The translations under genes were made by a program, and so were the position numbers. 64,000 nt of DNA from Agromyces sp. H66 (GTDB taxonomy: Bacteria > Actinomycetota > Actinomycetes > Actinomycetales > Microbacteriaceae), in the NCBI RefSeq assembly GCF_004959775.1, contig NZ_SJZG01000013.1, forward strand, positions 1 to 64,000. The letters are read 5' to 3'. Positions 1-8,305 of this stretch are shown here, piece after piece (the first letter of the stretch is position 1; each line of letters opens with the position of its first letter). The notes beneath the pieces are model-generated. The model was not told the DNA's origin. It saw only the letters and a list, made by a program, of their open reading frames with translations, and searched no databases.

Positions 1-390
1 GGCCGGCAACCGGTCACCGCCGAACGACTGCCGCCCGGCCGTCGCGGTGCCGACCGCGATCAGCTTCGCCGCGTCGCTACGGGATGCCCCGGTCGATGCG
101 GCGATCATCCGCACCGGGTTGTGGAACCCCTGCACCCTGGCAAGGCCCGCCTCACCCGACTCCCGGCTCGACCGGGTCGACACCTCGGCGGCGACGCGGG
201 CGAGGAGCGCCTCGGCATCACGGCGCACCCGGGCGAGCGCGTCCGTCACCCGAACCAGCCCCGCATCGCTCATCTGCTCGACCTCGACCTGCGTGGCACC
301 CCCTGCCGCCCCGAACCCCGGCAACGCGCCGGCCCATGCCGCGCGCAACGCCGCGACGTCACGCTCGAGGGAGTGCAGGGGCTGTTCCAT
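1..390 (-). CDS. DUF222 (13E12-type) protein, N-terminal part, runs off the left edge
   Basis: This is the first 130 codons of a minus-strand gene that continues beyond the window. The reading frame is open and intact. It starts with ATG at 390, preceded on its own strand by a GGATGGAG-type ribosome site, and begins MEQPLHSLERDVAALRA. It matches almost residue for residue the N-terminus of the complete gene at 8295-9728, which ends in an HNH nuclease domain, so this one probably also encodes a DUF222-HNH protein. DUF222 proteins are multicopy in actinobacteria; their biological role is poorly known. The C-terminal HNH domain is outside the window and cannot be confirmed. Confidence 0.85.
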   Translation of the reverse strand, partial: MEQPLHSLERDVAALRAAWAGALPGFGAAGGATQVEVEQMSDAGLVRVTDALARVRRDAEALLARVAAEVSTRSSRESGEAGLARVQGFHNPVRMIAASTGASRSDAAKLIAVGTATAGRQSFGGDRLPA

Positions 391-501
391 GACTCCATCC
401 TGCACCGACCCACCGACATTCCTGCGAGCCACGAAATCACCACTGATCAGGCATATCCCCTGTGGGCAACTCTGCACGCGACCCGCCTGTGGAGGACAAG
501 T
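1..501. repeat. Long direct repeat, copy 1 (partner at 9341-9838)
   Basis: The first 500 bases repeat at 9341-9838 in the same orientation. Over the coding part (1-390 against 9341-9728) the two copies look about 90 percent identical by eye. Upstream, short blocks such as CCACTGATCAGG and CCTGTGGAGGACAAGT are shared in the same order. The repeat covers the 5' end and promoter side of two DUF222 genes and could recombine to remove or duplicate the 9.3 kb between them. Confidence 0.85.
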
Positions 502-544
502 CCGGGGCGAGTCGAGAAGTAGGGGCGACGGTTCGGCAAATGAC

Positions 545-678
545 GAGGGAGGAGGGCGAGGGAGGAGGGCGAGGGAGGAGGGCGAGGGAGGGGGGCGAGG
601 GAGGTGGGCGAGGGAGGTGGGCGAGGGAGGTGGGCAAGGGAGGTGGGCAAGAGAGAGGAGGGCTAGAGCGAGGAGGGC
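545..678. repeat. 13-bp purine-rich tandem repeat array
   Basis: Eight contiguous 13-base units of the form GAGGGAGGWGGGC occupy 545-648. Two degenerate 15-base units follow to about 678. The top strand is almost purely G and A over roughly 130 bases, the composition expected of triplex- or G-quadruplex-prone DNA. It lies in the intergenic stretch between the DUF222 start (390) and the PNPOx start (808). Open frames crossing it are products of the low-complexity composition and are not genes. Nothing else was recognised in 391-807. Confidence 0.9.
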
Positions 679-807
679 GAGCGGTGGGAGCGGGGTGCGA
701 CAGCCGCCGGTGTGCAGGGCACATGCCCCCGAGCCTCGGTGAGCCAGTTCGGGTCCTTCTCCCCGCGTGCCGTCGCGCCGGCGCCGCACTCGGGTACCGT
801 GGCGCGC

Positions 808-1281
808 ATGCAGACGTCGATCGATGCCGCAGAGACGCCGCCCGAGACCGCACGGCGGCTCATCGAGCAGAACGACTACCTGACGCTCGCCACCGCCGAT
901 CGCGACGGGCGCCCGTGGGCGAGCCCCGTGTGGTTCGCGGCGCGCGACCTGGCGGAGTTCTTCTGGATATCACGACCGGGGCGGCGGCACTCGCGGAACA
1001 TCGAGGGACGATCCGAGGTGTCCCTCGTGGTCTTCGATTCGACGGCGCCCGTCGGCCGGGCCGAGGCGGTGTACGTGGAGGCGGTCGCCCGACAGGTCGA
1101 CGACGTCGACCTCGCCGCCGGGCTCGCGATCTATGGCGCGCGCTCGGCGGCGCGGGGCCTCTCCGTCTGGGATGAATCGGCGGTCAGGGATGATGCACCG
1201 CACCGGCTCTACGTGGCGCGGGCGACCGCCGTGTTCGTGCTCGACGAGACCGAGAACCGGGTCAGCGTCGCGCTGACGTGA
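808..1281 (+). CDS. Pyridoxamine 5'-phosphate oxidase-fold (flavin-binding) protein
   Basis: A 157-residue protein with the split-barrel PNPOx pattern: an N-terminal helix with ARRLIEQNDYLTLATADRDG, then RPWASPVWF, and a strand segment with HSRNIEGRSEVSLVVFD. Proteins of this fold usually bind FMN or F420 and reduce or shelter small substrates; many are uncharacterised. The substrate cannot be told from the sequence. I chose ATG at 808 because the homologous region begins here. A longer frame reaching 712 adds a proline/serine-rich tail unlike the family. It is a single gene, convergent with the decayed GTPase gene downstream. Confidence 0.8.
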   Translation: MQTSIDAAETPPETARRLIEQNDYLTLATADRDGRPWASPVWFAARDLAEFFWISRPGRRHSRNIEGRSEVSLVVFDSTAPVGRAEAVYVEAVARQVDDVDLAAGLAIYGARSAARGLSVWDESAVRDDAPHRLYVARATAVFVLDETENRVSVALT

Positions 1282-1318
1282 TCGGTGCCCGAGCTCGCGG
1301 ATGTGCGGACGCGGATGG

Positions 1319-2951
1319 TCACACCCCATTCACCGTCCGTGCGATGCGCCGCAGGTACTGCTCACGGTCGAGCGGATTCTCGCCGATGCGGGTACGTTCG
1401 GGCGGCACGCCGTGCACGGGCTCGTCGCCGTCGGGCTCCGACCGCAGTGCGCCCTCGCCGCGCGTGAGCCCGTGCAGCGCAGCGCGCAGCGGGTCGAGTC
1501 GTCGCGGCGGAACGCGACCGGCGATCACGGCCGTGAACCGATGCTCGTCGGTCGACATCGGCGCGGCTCGAGGCGGGTGATCGCGGAGAGCACCGAGCCG
1601 ACGACGTCGATCGGAACCTCGAGATCGAAGCGGTGCATCGGCTCGCAGACCACGGTGCCGGCACGGGTGAGCGCGTCCATCACGACGAGCGGAGTGAGGG
1701 CGCGAAAGTCCGCCCCGGTGCTCGACATCGCCTTCGAGAAGCGCTGGTGGGCGTGACTCTGCCGGGGCGAGTACCCCGAGTGCGTCATCGTGACGACGCA
1801 GTCGGGCACGTCCCAGCCGAGGAGTCCCTGCTCGAGCGTCGTTCGAACCGTGTGCTCGGTCGCGGCGAAGAAGGCGGGCGGCATCGTCCCGGGTTCGACT
1901 CCGAGGCGGAACACGACGCCGCTGCCGGGCGGGGCGGGTTCGATGCGCAGGCCGACGGTCGCGAGGAAGGGGTTGCCGCCGGTCTTGTTGTATTCCACGG
2001 CTTCGCCGACACCGGCGAGCCGCTCGACGCGCACGACCGTCGACTCGCGGAAGGCGACTACGAGTCCGTCGCGCTCGGCGAGCATCGCCTGGATCACCTC
2101 CTTCTGCACCTCTCCTGTGAGCATGACGGTGATCTCGCCGCGCGCGTCGTCCTGCCGCAGGTCGATGAACGGGTCCCGCTCGGCGAGGTCGGCGAGCGCT
2201 GAGAAGGCCGCGCCCGCGTGCGCCGGAGTGAACTCCACGACTGACTGCAGCATCGGCCGCGCCAGTCCCGCCGGCGCGGCGCTCTGCGAGTGCGCGCCGA
2301 TGGCGGCGCCGATCTTCGCGTCGTCGATCCCTCGGACGAGCGCGATGCGGCCCGCGGGCGAGGCATCCGTCTCGACGACCGTGCCGTTCTCGAACGAGCG
2401 GATGCCGGTGATCTTGACGCCGTCGCGGCCCGCCACGATGACCCGGTCGCGCACTCGCCGGGTGCCGGCGCGCACATGCACGAACACCTGGCGGTCGCCG
2501 TGGTCGTCGCGGTCGATCTCGTTCACGAAGAGGATGACGGGCAGGCCGAGCCGTTGGAGGGTGCGCATGAGCACGACGGTCTGCGCCTGCACGCCTTCGA
2601 CGGCCGACACGACGAGCGCTGCGCCGTCGAGCACCGCGAGTGCGCGCTCGACTTCGGCGACGAAGTCGGAGTGGCCCGGAGTGTCGATCAGGTTGACGGC
2701 GACGGCGGGCTGCGGCCGTCGCCGGGCAGCACGAATGACACGACCGACGAGCGGATCGTGATGCCCTGACGCCGCTCGAGGTCGAGCGAGTCGGTGACGG
2801 TCGTCCCGTGATCGACGCTGCCGGGGTGGTCGAGCACGCCGACCTCGGCGAGGAGTCGCTCAGTGAGTGAGGTCTTGCCGGCATCGACGTTCGCGACGAT
2901 GCCGAGATTGAGGGTACGACGAGCAACGACATCACCCGTCTGGTGGTGCAA
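1319..2951 (-). pseudogene. Decayed Tet(M)/Otr(A)-like ribosomal-protection GTPase
   Basis: Three minus-strand frames together give a translation-factor GTPase related to tetracycline ribosomal-protection proteins. The N-terminal frame (2951 to about 2710) has the P-loop [14 protein letters not shown] and an RQGITI switch region. The second frame (about 2710 to 1570) has the G3 motif DTPGHSDF, G4-like NEID and the elongation-factor domains. The third frame (to 1319) carries the usual C-terminus ending NPLDREQYLRR. Each switch needs one added base, so two single-base losses are implied. In addition NEIDRDD runs directly into domain 2 near 2500, so roughly 100 residues found here in Tet(M) are missing. 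The internal deletion argues for true decay rather than only sequencing error. Confidence 0.85.
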
Positions 2952-3084
2952 CCGGAAGAGGCCTGCGAGGAGTGAGGATGGCGCCGCTGCCTCTCATGAG
3001 GATGACACCGGCTGCCTCTCAACCGACAACCGATCGAATCGACGAGCGATCCACTCGCTCACCGGCACCCATAGGATCGAAGGC

Positions 3085-4440
3085 ATGGCCGGGTTCTGGG
3101 GCAAGCGCAAGCGCGACGAGCAGGAACTGCAGGGACAGCAGGCCCACGATGCCGACCTGGCGAAGCGGGCCGGCACGGCCCTGGTCGCCGCCGACGAGCG
3201 CATCCGGCTCACCGTCGACGAGCTCGTCTTCGCCGAGGCCGAACTCGGGTACGAGGCGACGGCGGAGTTGCGCGTCGCGCTCGACTCGGTGCGCCGGCAC
3301 CTGGGCGAGGCGTTCCGGCTGAACCAGCTCAATCACGACGAGATCCCCGACTCCGCCGAGGAGCTGCGTACCCGCAACGCGCGCATCGTGCAGCTGTGCG
3401 ACTGGGCCGAGGATGTGCTCGACGAGCGCACGTCCGCGCTCGCAGAGAAGATCGCGCGGGCGCGTCGGGCTCCCGAGATCATCGCCGGCGTCAGGGCGGA
3501 TGCCGCGCGGTTGCGCGCTCGCATCCCGCACGCCCGCGAGACCGTCGACCGGCTCGGCGTGCGCTACGCGCCGGCGGCGCTCGCGCAGGTGGAGTCCAAT
3601 CCGGCGGAGGCCGAGCAGCTGCTCGGGTTCGCCGAGCACAGCGCCGGCGTCGCCGAGCGACGGCGGGAGGCGGGGCAGCGCGAGCAGGCCAACCTCGCGC
3701 TCGAGGCATCCACCGAGGCGGTGCGGCGCGCGGCGACCCTCCTCGACGCGGTGGAGACGTTCGAGATCGAGGCGCTGCGGGCCGAGTCCACGCTGGCGGC
3801 GATCGTCGAGGACTCCCGCGGCGATCTCGTCGCCGCGCTCAAGGAGCCGCAGTCGCCCGCCGTCGGCAGGGCGATGGCCGAGTTGCAGCGGGCGCTCGCG
3901 AGCCTGCCGCCGGTCGGCATCAACACCGACCCGTTCACGCAGCTGGACCGGCTGCGCGAGGCGAATGCGGGGCTGGATGCCGCGATCGCGGCGGCCCGCG
4001 AGCGCGCGGCGCGTCCGATCCCACCGCTCGAGCACGTGCGCCACGCCATCGACGATGCCGACCGGCAGCTCGCCGTCGCGCGCGACGTCATCGCCGGCCA
4101 CCGCGGCTGGATCGGCGCCGACGCCCGCACCCGGCTGGCCGAGTCCGAACGGGTCAGGGCCGATCTCGACCGCTACCTCGGCATGTCCGCGGCGGCCGCG
4201 ACGGTCATCGACGAGGACCACCGCGAGCAGGCGATGGCGATGGCCCGGCGTGCGGCGCACCTCGCGGGGGAGGCGCTGCACCTGGCGCGGCGCGACATCG
4301 ACTCGTCGCGGCCGCAGGATCCCGGGCAGTGGGGCGGCCCGGGCTGGGGCGGCGGGCGCCGCGGCGGCGGCTCCGACGTCATGGGCGGCATCCTCGGCGG
4401 CCTCGTCATCGGGAGCATCCTCGACGGGATCTTCGACTGA
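3085..4440 (+). CDS. Helical coiled-coil protein with glycine-rich tail
   Basis: A 451-residue protein, nearly all predicted helix with many alanine, glutamate and arginine residues (long coiled coils over about residues 20-410). It ends in a Gly-rich segment (GWGGGRRGGG, about 425-435) and a short hydrophobic stretch (MGGILGGLVIGSIL). The layout resembles the C-terminal part of actinobacterial TPM-domain proteins, but no signal peptide or TPM domain is present here, so it is a free-standing version or a distinct family. ATG at 3085 follows GGATCGAAGG and starts the conserved-looking segment MAGFWGKRKRDE. No enzymatic motif was seen; a structural or membrane-associated role is only a guess. 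Confidence 0.75.
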   Translation: MAGFWGKRKRDEQELQGQQAHDADLAKRAGTALVAADERIRLTVDELVFAEAELGYEATAELRVALDSVRRHLGEAFRLNQLNHDEIPDSAEELRTRNARIVQLCDWAEDVLDERTSALAEKIARARRAPEIIAGVRADAARLRARIPHARETVDRLGVRYAPAALAQVESNPAEAEQLLGFAEHSAGVAERRREAGQREQANLALEASTEAVRRAATLLDAVETFEIEALRAESTLAAIVEDSRGDLVAALKEPQSPAVGRAMAELQRALASLPPVGINTDPFTQLDRLREANAGLDAAIAAARERAARPIPPLEHVRHAIDDADRQLAVARDVIAGHRGWIGADARTRLAESERVRADLDRYLGMSAAAATVIDEDHREQAMAMARRAAHLAGEALHLARRDIDSSRPQDPGQWGGPGWGGGRRGGGSDVMGGILGGLVIGSILDGIFD

Positions 4441-4465
4441 CCACGGCGGGCGGATGTCGCGCCGC

Positions 4466-4867
4466 TCACACCTCGATGCACTCGACGCCGGGCAGGTCGC
4501 CGAATCGCGCTGCCCGGTCGGTGGTGAGAATGACGCGCTTCGTCGCGACGGCGGTGGCGGCGATGACCAGGTCGTGGGCGCCACGCTTCCTGCCGTCGCG
4601 GCTCACGTGAGCGAGGAGCCTGCCATGCGCCTCGGCGGTCGCAAGGTCGTATGGCTCCACCGGCAGGGTCTCGAGTACCCGCACCAGGAACTCGGTGCGC
4701 CGTTGACGATGTTCGGGGGAGGCGAGCTCGATGCCGGTTCGCAGTTCGGCGACGCTGATCGCGGCGATGACCACGTCGTCGTCGGCCGAGAGTGCGTCGG
4801 ATGTCTCACGCCGCTGACGTTCGGTCGCGACGAGCACACCGGTATCGAGGATCAGTCGGCGGGCCAT
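4466..4867 (-). CDS. vapC: PIN-domain ribonuclease toxin (VapC type)
   Basis: A 133-residue PIN-domain protein. The acidic residues expected for Mg-dependent RNA cleavage are visible: Asp8 in LILDTGVLV, Glu41 in ISVAELRTG, Asp98 in GAHDLVIAATA and the late Asp in TTDRAARF. VapC toxins cut specific RNAs and are neutralised by the antitoxin encoded just upstream. It overlaps that gene by 16 bases (4852-4867), the standard antitoxin-first order. Its target RNA cannot be inferred. Confidence 0.9.
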   Translation of the reverse strand: MARRLILDTGVLVATERQRRETSDALSADDDVVIAAISVAELRTGIELASPEHRQRRTEFLVRVLETLPVEPYDLATAEAHGRLLAHVSRDGRKRGAHDLVIAATAVATKRVILTTDRAARFGDLPGVECIEV

Positions 4868-5103
4868 GTGGGCTCGGTGAGTTCGACGGCCTCGCGCGCC
4901 GCGGCGACGTCGCTCGCGAACTCGTCGTCGACGGGTGCGTCGGCGAGGAGCGCCACGACCTCGGACCCGTTGCTGAAGTCGGCCGGTCCGACCGTGGCGA
5001 TGCGCCTGCCGCCGCGCGTGATGATGATCGTCTCGCCGCCTTCGGCCGCGTCGAGGAGCGCGGCGAACGCCCTGCTCGCATCCGTGGCGGTCATCGTGCG
5101 CAT
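4852..5103 (-). CDS. vapB: Phd/YefM-type antitoxin of the first VapBC pair
   Basis: An 83-residue protein with the Phd/YefM N-terminal DNA-binding fold: TATDASRAFAALLDAAEGGE followed by IIITRGGRRIATVGP. The C-terminal acidic tail would wrap the toxin. ATG is at 5103; a second ATG three codons in is also possible. It sits upstream of and overlaps vapC. Two copies of an 8-base repeat immediately upstream are a likely autoregulatory site. Confidence 0.88.
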   Translation of the reverse strand: MRTMTATDASRAFAALLDAAEGGETIIITRGGRRIATVGPADFSNGSEVVALLADAPVDDEFASDVAAAREAVELTEPTWPAD

Positions 5104-5106
5104 GGA

Positions 5107-5122
5107 ATCAGATTATCAGATT
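5107..5122. promoter_or_regulatory. Tandem ATCAGATT operator candidate upstream of vapB
   Basis: ATCAGATT occurs twice in a row. With the preceding A it forms overlapping small palindromes (AATC-A-GATT and ATC-A-GAT). It is four bases upstream of the antitoxin start and is AT-rich in a GC-rich setting, so it may hold the -10 region and the operator. Function is inferred from position. Confidence 0.5.
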
Positions 5123-5149
5123 TCTTCAAGGCGAGCGGCCGGTCGTCTC

Positions 5150-6289
5150 CTACGGCGCATTCGTGAACGTCGCGTTCGGATAGAGGAAGCTCGGCGCCAC
5201 CTCCAGTGTCAGCGCGCTCGGGTCGTCGAGCGACCAGGCGGCCCGCCAGCTCACCGACCCGCCCGGCTCGATCACGACGGCCGGGGGAATGCCCACATCG
5301 TCACCGGGCTCGAGGAGGTCGTTGCCGAGGTCGAAGATCTGGCTCACCTCCTGCTCGCCCGACGAGACCGTCGGGAGCGGCAGCGGCTGCAGGTCCTCCG
5401 CCGAGTCGTTCGTGATCGTCAGCGTGAACACGACGTGGTTCGCCTGCGACGCGCCGACCGCGAAGTCGCTCGGAATGTACGGCTCGGGCGCCGAGACCGT
5501 GATCGCGACGCCGTCATCCCAGGTCATCGTCTCGCCGAATGCGAGCGGCCCGGCATCGGGGTCGGCGCCCGGGGCATCCTCACCCGGGGCATCCTCACCC
5601 GGCAGCGGCAGCACCGGGACATCCGGAATCGCATCGTCGATCTCGTCGACCACGGTGCCGAGCGACGCGATGAGCGACGTGACGAGCACCACGATGCCGA
5701 CGACCACGGCGATGATCGACACGATGAGCCCGGTCACCGCCGGCCACTTCGCGCCGCGCAGGAACAGCCCGATGAGCGAGAGCACGAACGCGACGGGCAC
5801 GAGGATCCACGCGAAGCCGCTCACGGCGGGGATCAACGTGACCACGAGCCCTGCGATCGCGACCACGAGTGCGATGATGCCCACCGCGTTCGGTCCGGGG
5901 TTCGACGGTTCGGTGAACGGATGTCCCGGCAGCGCGGTGGGCGAGGGTGCGGCGTAGCGCTGCGTCGGCGGCTCCGGGTAGCCGCCGGCGGCCGCGTACG
6001 GACCGCCGGCCGCCCCGTACGGCACGGTTGGCGCGTACGGCGAGGTCGTGTCGTACGGCACCGAGCCCGCGGCATCCGACCCCCGCGACCCCCACACGAA
6101 CGGAATCGTCGGATGCTCGTCGCCGGTCGCCAGCACCGCGGTCGGCGTCGAATCGGGATCGGCCGGTGTCGACGCCGCGGTCTCGGATGCGGGCGCCAGG
6201 TACTGCGCCCACGCGTCGCCGTCCCAGTACCACCGCGCGCCGGACCTGTCTTCGTACCACCCAGCGGGCGCCCTCGTCGGGTCGCTCAT
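5150..6289 (-). CDS. DUF2510 membrane protein with C-terminal extracellular domain
   Basis: A 379-residue protein. Residues 1-35 are a DUF2510 domain (APAGWYEDRSGARWYWDGDAW). A low-complexity Pro/Ala/Tyr linker runs to about 130. Three hydrophobic segments at about 135-210 match a DUF4190-like membrane module (IIALVVAIAGLVVTLI and following). A flexible acidic stretch with DAPGEDAPGADPD comes next, then a beta-rich C-terminal domain (about 245-379) resembling DUF4352-type domains (VVFTLTITNDSAEDL). It is likely membrane anchored with the last domain outside the cell. The gene lies 54 bases after the next minus-strand gene and may be its operon partner. Function unknown. Confidence 0.8.
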   Translation of the reverse strand: MSDPTRAPAGWYEDRSGARWYWDGDAWAQYLAPASETAASTPADPDSTPTAVLATGDEHPTIPFVWGSRGSDAAGSVPYDTTSPYAPTVPYGAAGGPYAAAGGYPEPPTQRYAAPSPTALPGHPFTEPSNPGPNAVGIIALVVAIAGLVVTLIPAVSGFAWILVPVAFVLSLIGLFLRGAKWPAVTGLIVSIIAVVVGIVVLVTSLIASLGTVVDEIDDAIPDVPVLPLPGEDAPGEDAPGADPDAGPLAFGETMTWDDGVAITVSAPEPYIPSDFAVGASQANHVVFTLTITNDSAEDLQPLPLPTVSSGEQEVSQIFDLGNDLLEPGDDVGIPPAVVIEPGGSVSWRAAWSLDDPSALTLEVAPSFLYPNATFTNAP

Positions 6290-6343
6290 ACTTCGATGGT
6301 GACAGAGCCGGCGCGCCGCGGAGTGTCGTTGACCGAATCGTGA

Positions 6344-7588
6344 TCAGCCCTGGCGTGCGAGCTGCGCCAGTACCGCCTCAGCGAGCGCGATCGCGGTGTC
6401 GCGGTCGGTGCCCGTGACGTTGTACCAGTCGTTGCCGACCGCGAGGTCGATCGCGCAGCTGTCGCCGTACGGCTCGACGTTGCATCGGATGACCGCTGCA
6501 TCGTCGGCTCCCAGCCCGGTCAGCTCGACCGGAGATGTGGTACCGGCCTGCAGCATCCGCTCGAACGCCCAGCGACCGTCGTTCACCCAGTCCACGCCGG
6601 CCACGAGGTCGACATCCGAGACCGACCACAGACATCCGACGTCTCCGGCGGTCTGGCGGGCCTCCGCCCATGCGCTCCAGCCGCCAGCGGCGCGCTGGGG
6701 TTCGGCGTCGGGTGACGCGGTGATGGACCGAACGGTGTCGAGCGGAAGCACGGCCTCGCAATCCTCAGCCGGCGGCGTGCCCAACTGCTCGGGAGCGGAG
6801 GGGGCCGCGGCAGGGCTCGCCGCGTTCACGGCTTCGGTGACCGCGTCGGAGAACGGCTGCCAGGCCGAGACGTTCAGGGCTGTCGGGCCACCGAACGCCT
6901 CGATGACGACCCAGGCATCGCCGACCTCGACAGTGCTCGAGCACATGCCGCCGAATTCGTCGCATCCGCTCCAGTCCCCCGGCATCCCGCCGCCCACGGC
7001 CGGCTCGCTCCATCCCGCGGCGGGCCGGGGTACGACCGCGATGATGACGCCGGTGTACGCCGGAGCTGCGCCGTACTGGCTGTTGTACGCCTCGCCGTTC
7101 GACCACTGGCACACCGTGCCGCCGACGGAGAGGATCGAGGTGACCCTCGGGATCGCGATGCCCACACCCGATGCGGTGACGATCGGGTCGGCGGCCGCGA
7201 CATCCGTGGTGAAGAGGTCCGACACCAGCGCGGGGTCGACCAGCGTCTCGCACGTGAGTCCGTAGCGCGATTCGGGCATGCCGGGCACCACGGGGTCCTC
7301 GGTGGGAGGCGGCGTCGGGGTCGGGCTCGGGCTGGTGACCGGCTTCGGCGACGTCGTCGCCGCGGGATCCATCGAGTACTGCCCGAGGGGCGCGACACCG
7401 AAGACGAACGCGGCTCCGACGGCGACGCCGGCGAGCAGCGCTGCCGCGAGCACGCCGCCGACGATTCGGTCGGTTCGCGACGTGCGCTTGGCAGGCGCCG
7501 GCTCGCGCGCCGCCTGCTCGAGCACGTTGCGCTTCATCGACACGAGCATGCGGGTCAGCTCGTCGCCTGCGGGAGGTTCAGACCTCAT
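6344..7588 (-). CDS. Single-pass membrane protein encoded with an ECF sigma factor
   Basis: A 414-residue protein. A cytoplasmic N-terminus of about 45 residues (DELTRMLVSMKRNVLEQA) is followed by one membrane segment (IVGGVLAAALLAGVAVGAAF), a Pro/Thr linker, and two extracellular halves of similar design, each with cysteines and Trp-rich patches (CQWSNGEAYN, CLWSVSDVDL). It overlaps the sigma factor gene by 11 bases, so the two are translationally coupled. The topology and location fit an anti-sigma factor or a sigma-controlled surface sensor, but no classic anti-sigma (zinc or ASD) motif was seen. Confidence 0.78.
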   Translation of the reverse strand: MRSEPPAGDELTRMLVSMKRNVLEQAAREPAPAKRTSRTDRIVGGVLAAALLAGVAVGAAFVFGVAPLGQYSMDPAATTSPKPVTSPSPTPTPPPTEDPVVPGMPESRYGLTCETLVDPALVSDLFTTDVAAADPIVTASGVGIAIPRVTSILSVGGTVCQWSNGEAYNSQYGAAPAYTGVIIAVVPRPAAGWSEPAVGGGMPGDWSGCDEFGGMCSSTVEVGDAWVVIEAFGGPTALNVSAWQPFSDAVTEAVNAASPAAAPSAPEQLGTPPAEDCEAVLPLDTVRSITASPDAEPQRAAGGWSAWAEARQTAGDVGCLWSVSDVDLVAGVDWVNDGRWAFERMLQAGTTSPVELTGLGADDAAVIRCNVEPYGDSCAIDLAVGNDWYNVTGTDRDTAIALAEAVLAQLARQG

Positions 7589-8138
7589 CGAGGGTCACCG
7601 CCTTCTTCAATCGGGCCCGGCTTCGGGACACGCGTTGCTTCACCGCGCCGACGCTGAGGCCGAGCTGCTTCGCCGCCTCCGCGTAGGGCGCGCCGTCGAT
7701 CAGGCACATCTCGCAGATGCGTCGATCGATCGGATCGAGGCGCTCGATCTCGTCGAGCACCCAGCGCAGGTCATCTCGTGCGGACTCGGCCTCGTGGTAG
7801 TCGCGCAGCGCGTCGCCGCGGTTCGTCGAGGTCTCGTCGAGCTCGTCGGCCTGATGCCGTGCCGCCCTGCGTGCGGCGTTGCGGCCCAGGTTGCGGCAGG
7901 TGACCAGCAGCCAAGGCAGTAGGGATGCCTCGGCGATCGTGATCTCCGACGACCTGCGCCACATCGTCACGAACGTGTCCTGCACGAGCTCCTCGACGTC
8001 CATCCGGCTCGTCGCGATCGCCCATGCGTACCTCGTCACCGCCGGCGCATGCCGATCGAACACGACCGACAGCGCTCGTTGATCACCGACGGCCAATCGT
8101 TCCAGCAGATCGGCGTCGGTCCCTCCGCTCTCGTCCAC
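7578..8138 (-). CDS. ECF-type RNA polymerase sigma factor
   Basis: A 186-residue sigma-70 family protein with only regions 2 and 4. Region 2 is near residues 20-85 (VFDRHAPAVTRYAWAI, DVEELVQDTFVTMWRR). Region 4 is near 125-180 (ERLDPIDRRICEMCLIDG, YAEAAKQLGLSVGAVKQRVSRSRARL). It directs RNA polymerase to a specific regulon, usually released from a membrane anti-sigma. I chose GTG at 8138 rather than the GTG at 8144, because GAGGAGG lies five bases before 8138 and overlaps the other. The downstream overlapping membrane protein is the candidate partner. Confidence 0.85.
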   Translation of the reverse strand: MDESGGTDADLLERLAVGDQRALSVVFDRHAPAVTRYAWAIATSRMDVEELVQDTFVTMWRRSSEITIAEASLLPWLLVTCRNLGRNAARRAARHQADELDETSTNRGDALRDYHEAESARDDLRWVLDEIERLDPIDRRICEMCLIDGAPYAEAAKQLGLSVGAVKQRVSRSRARLKKAVTLDEV

Positions 8139-8227
8139 GCGCACCTCCTCACTGTAGAAATGTCTGGAAATGCGGAAAGGTCACGCAGCGACGAGAGTTC
8201 GCTGGGCGGCCGGGCAGCTGGGTGGCC

Positions 8228-8305
8228 GGGGGTGACGGATGTCGCGGCTCGCGCTCGCTGGCCGGGTTCAGGGCCCTCCCGATCGTGGGCATCCTCATGC
8301 AGCCG
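8228..8305. repeat. Dispersed intergenic repeat, copy A
   Basis: Blocks in this stretch recur in the same order at 13554-13690. The first is a 21-base identical block (8228-8248, matching 13554-13574). It is followed by GCCGGGTTCAGG, then GATCGTGGG and a CCTCA-GC-GCCG block. Copy A lies just after the HNH gene stop and before the sigma operon promoter. The intervening lengths differ, so it is a family of related intergenic elements, not a simple duplication. No gene was seen in 8145-8294. Confidence 0.7.

Noticed and set aside
545..678. Protein-coding frames through the GA-rich array
   Set aside because: They arise because the repeat lacks stop codons in several frames; no ribosome site or family.
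1319..3022. A single 567-codon minus-strand gene covering the GTPase region
   Set aside because: The long frame contains only the last 90 residues of the GTPase; its first part is a shadow of the true frames.
3019..4584. A 521-codon minus-strand frame opposite the coiled-coil gene
   Set aside because: Arg-rich antisense composition, no motif, and the plus-strand gene has a better start and composition.
3413..6343. A 976-codon plus-strand open frame
   Set aside because: It crosses the coiled-coil gene, a VapBC pair and a membrane protein in other frames. Composition is Arg/Ser/Pro-rich from high GC; it has no family or start signal.
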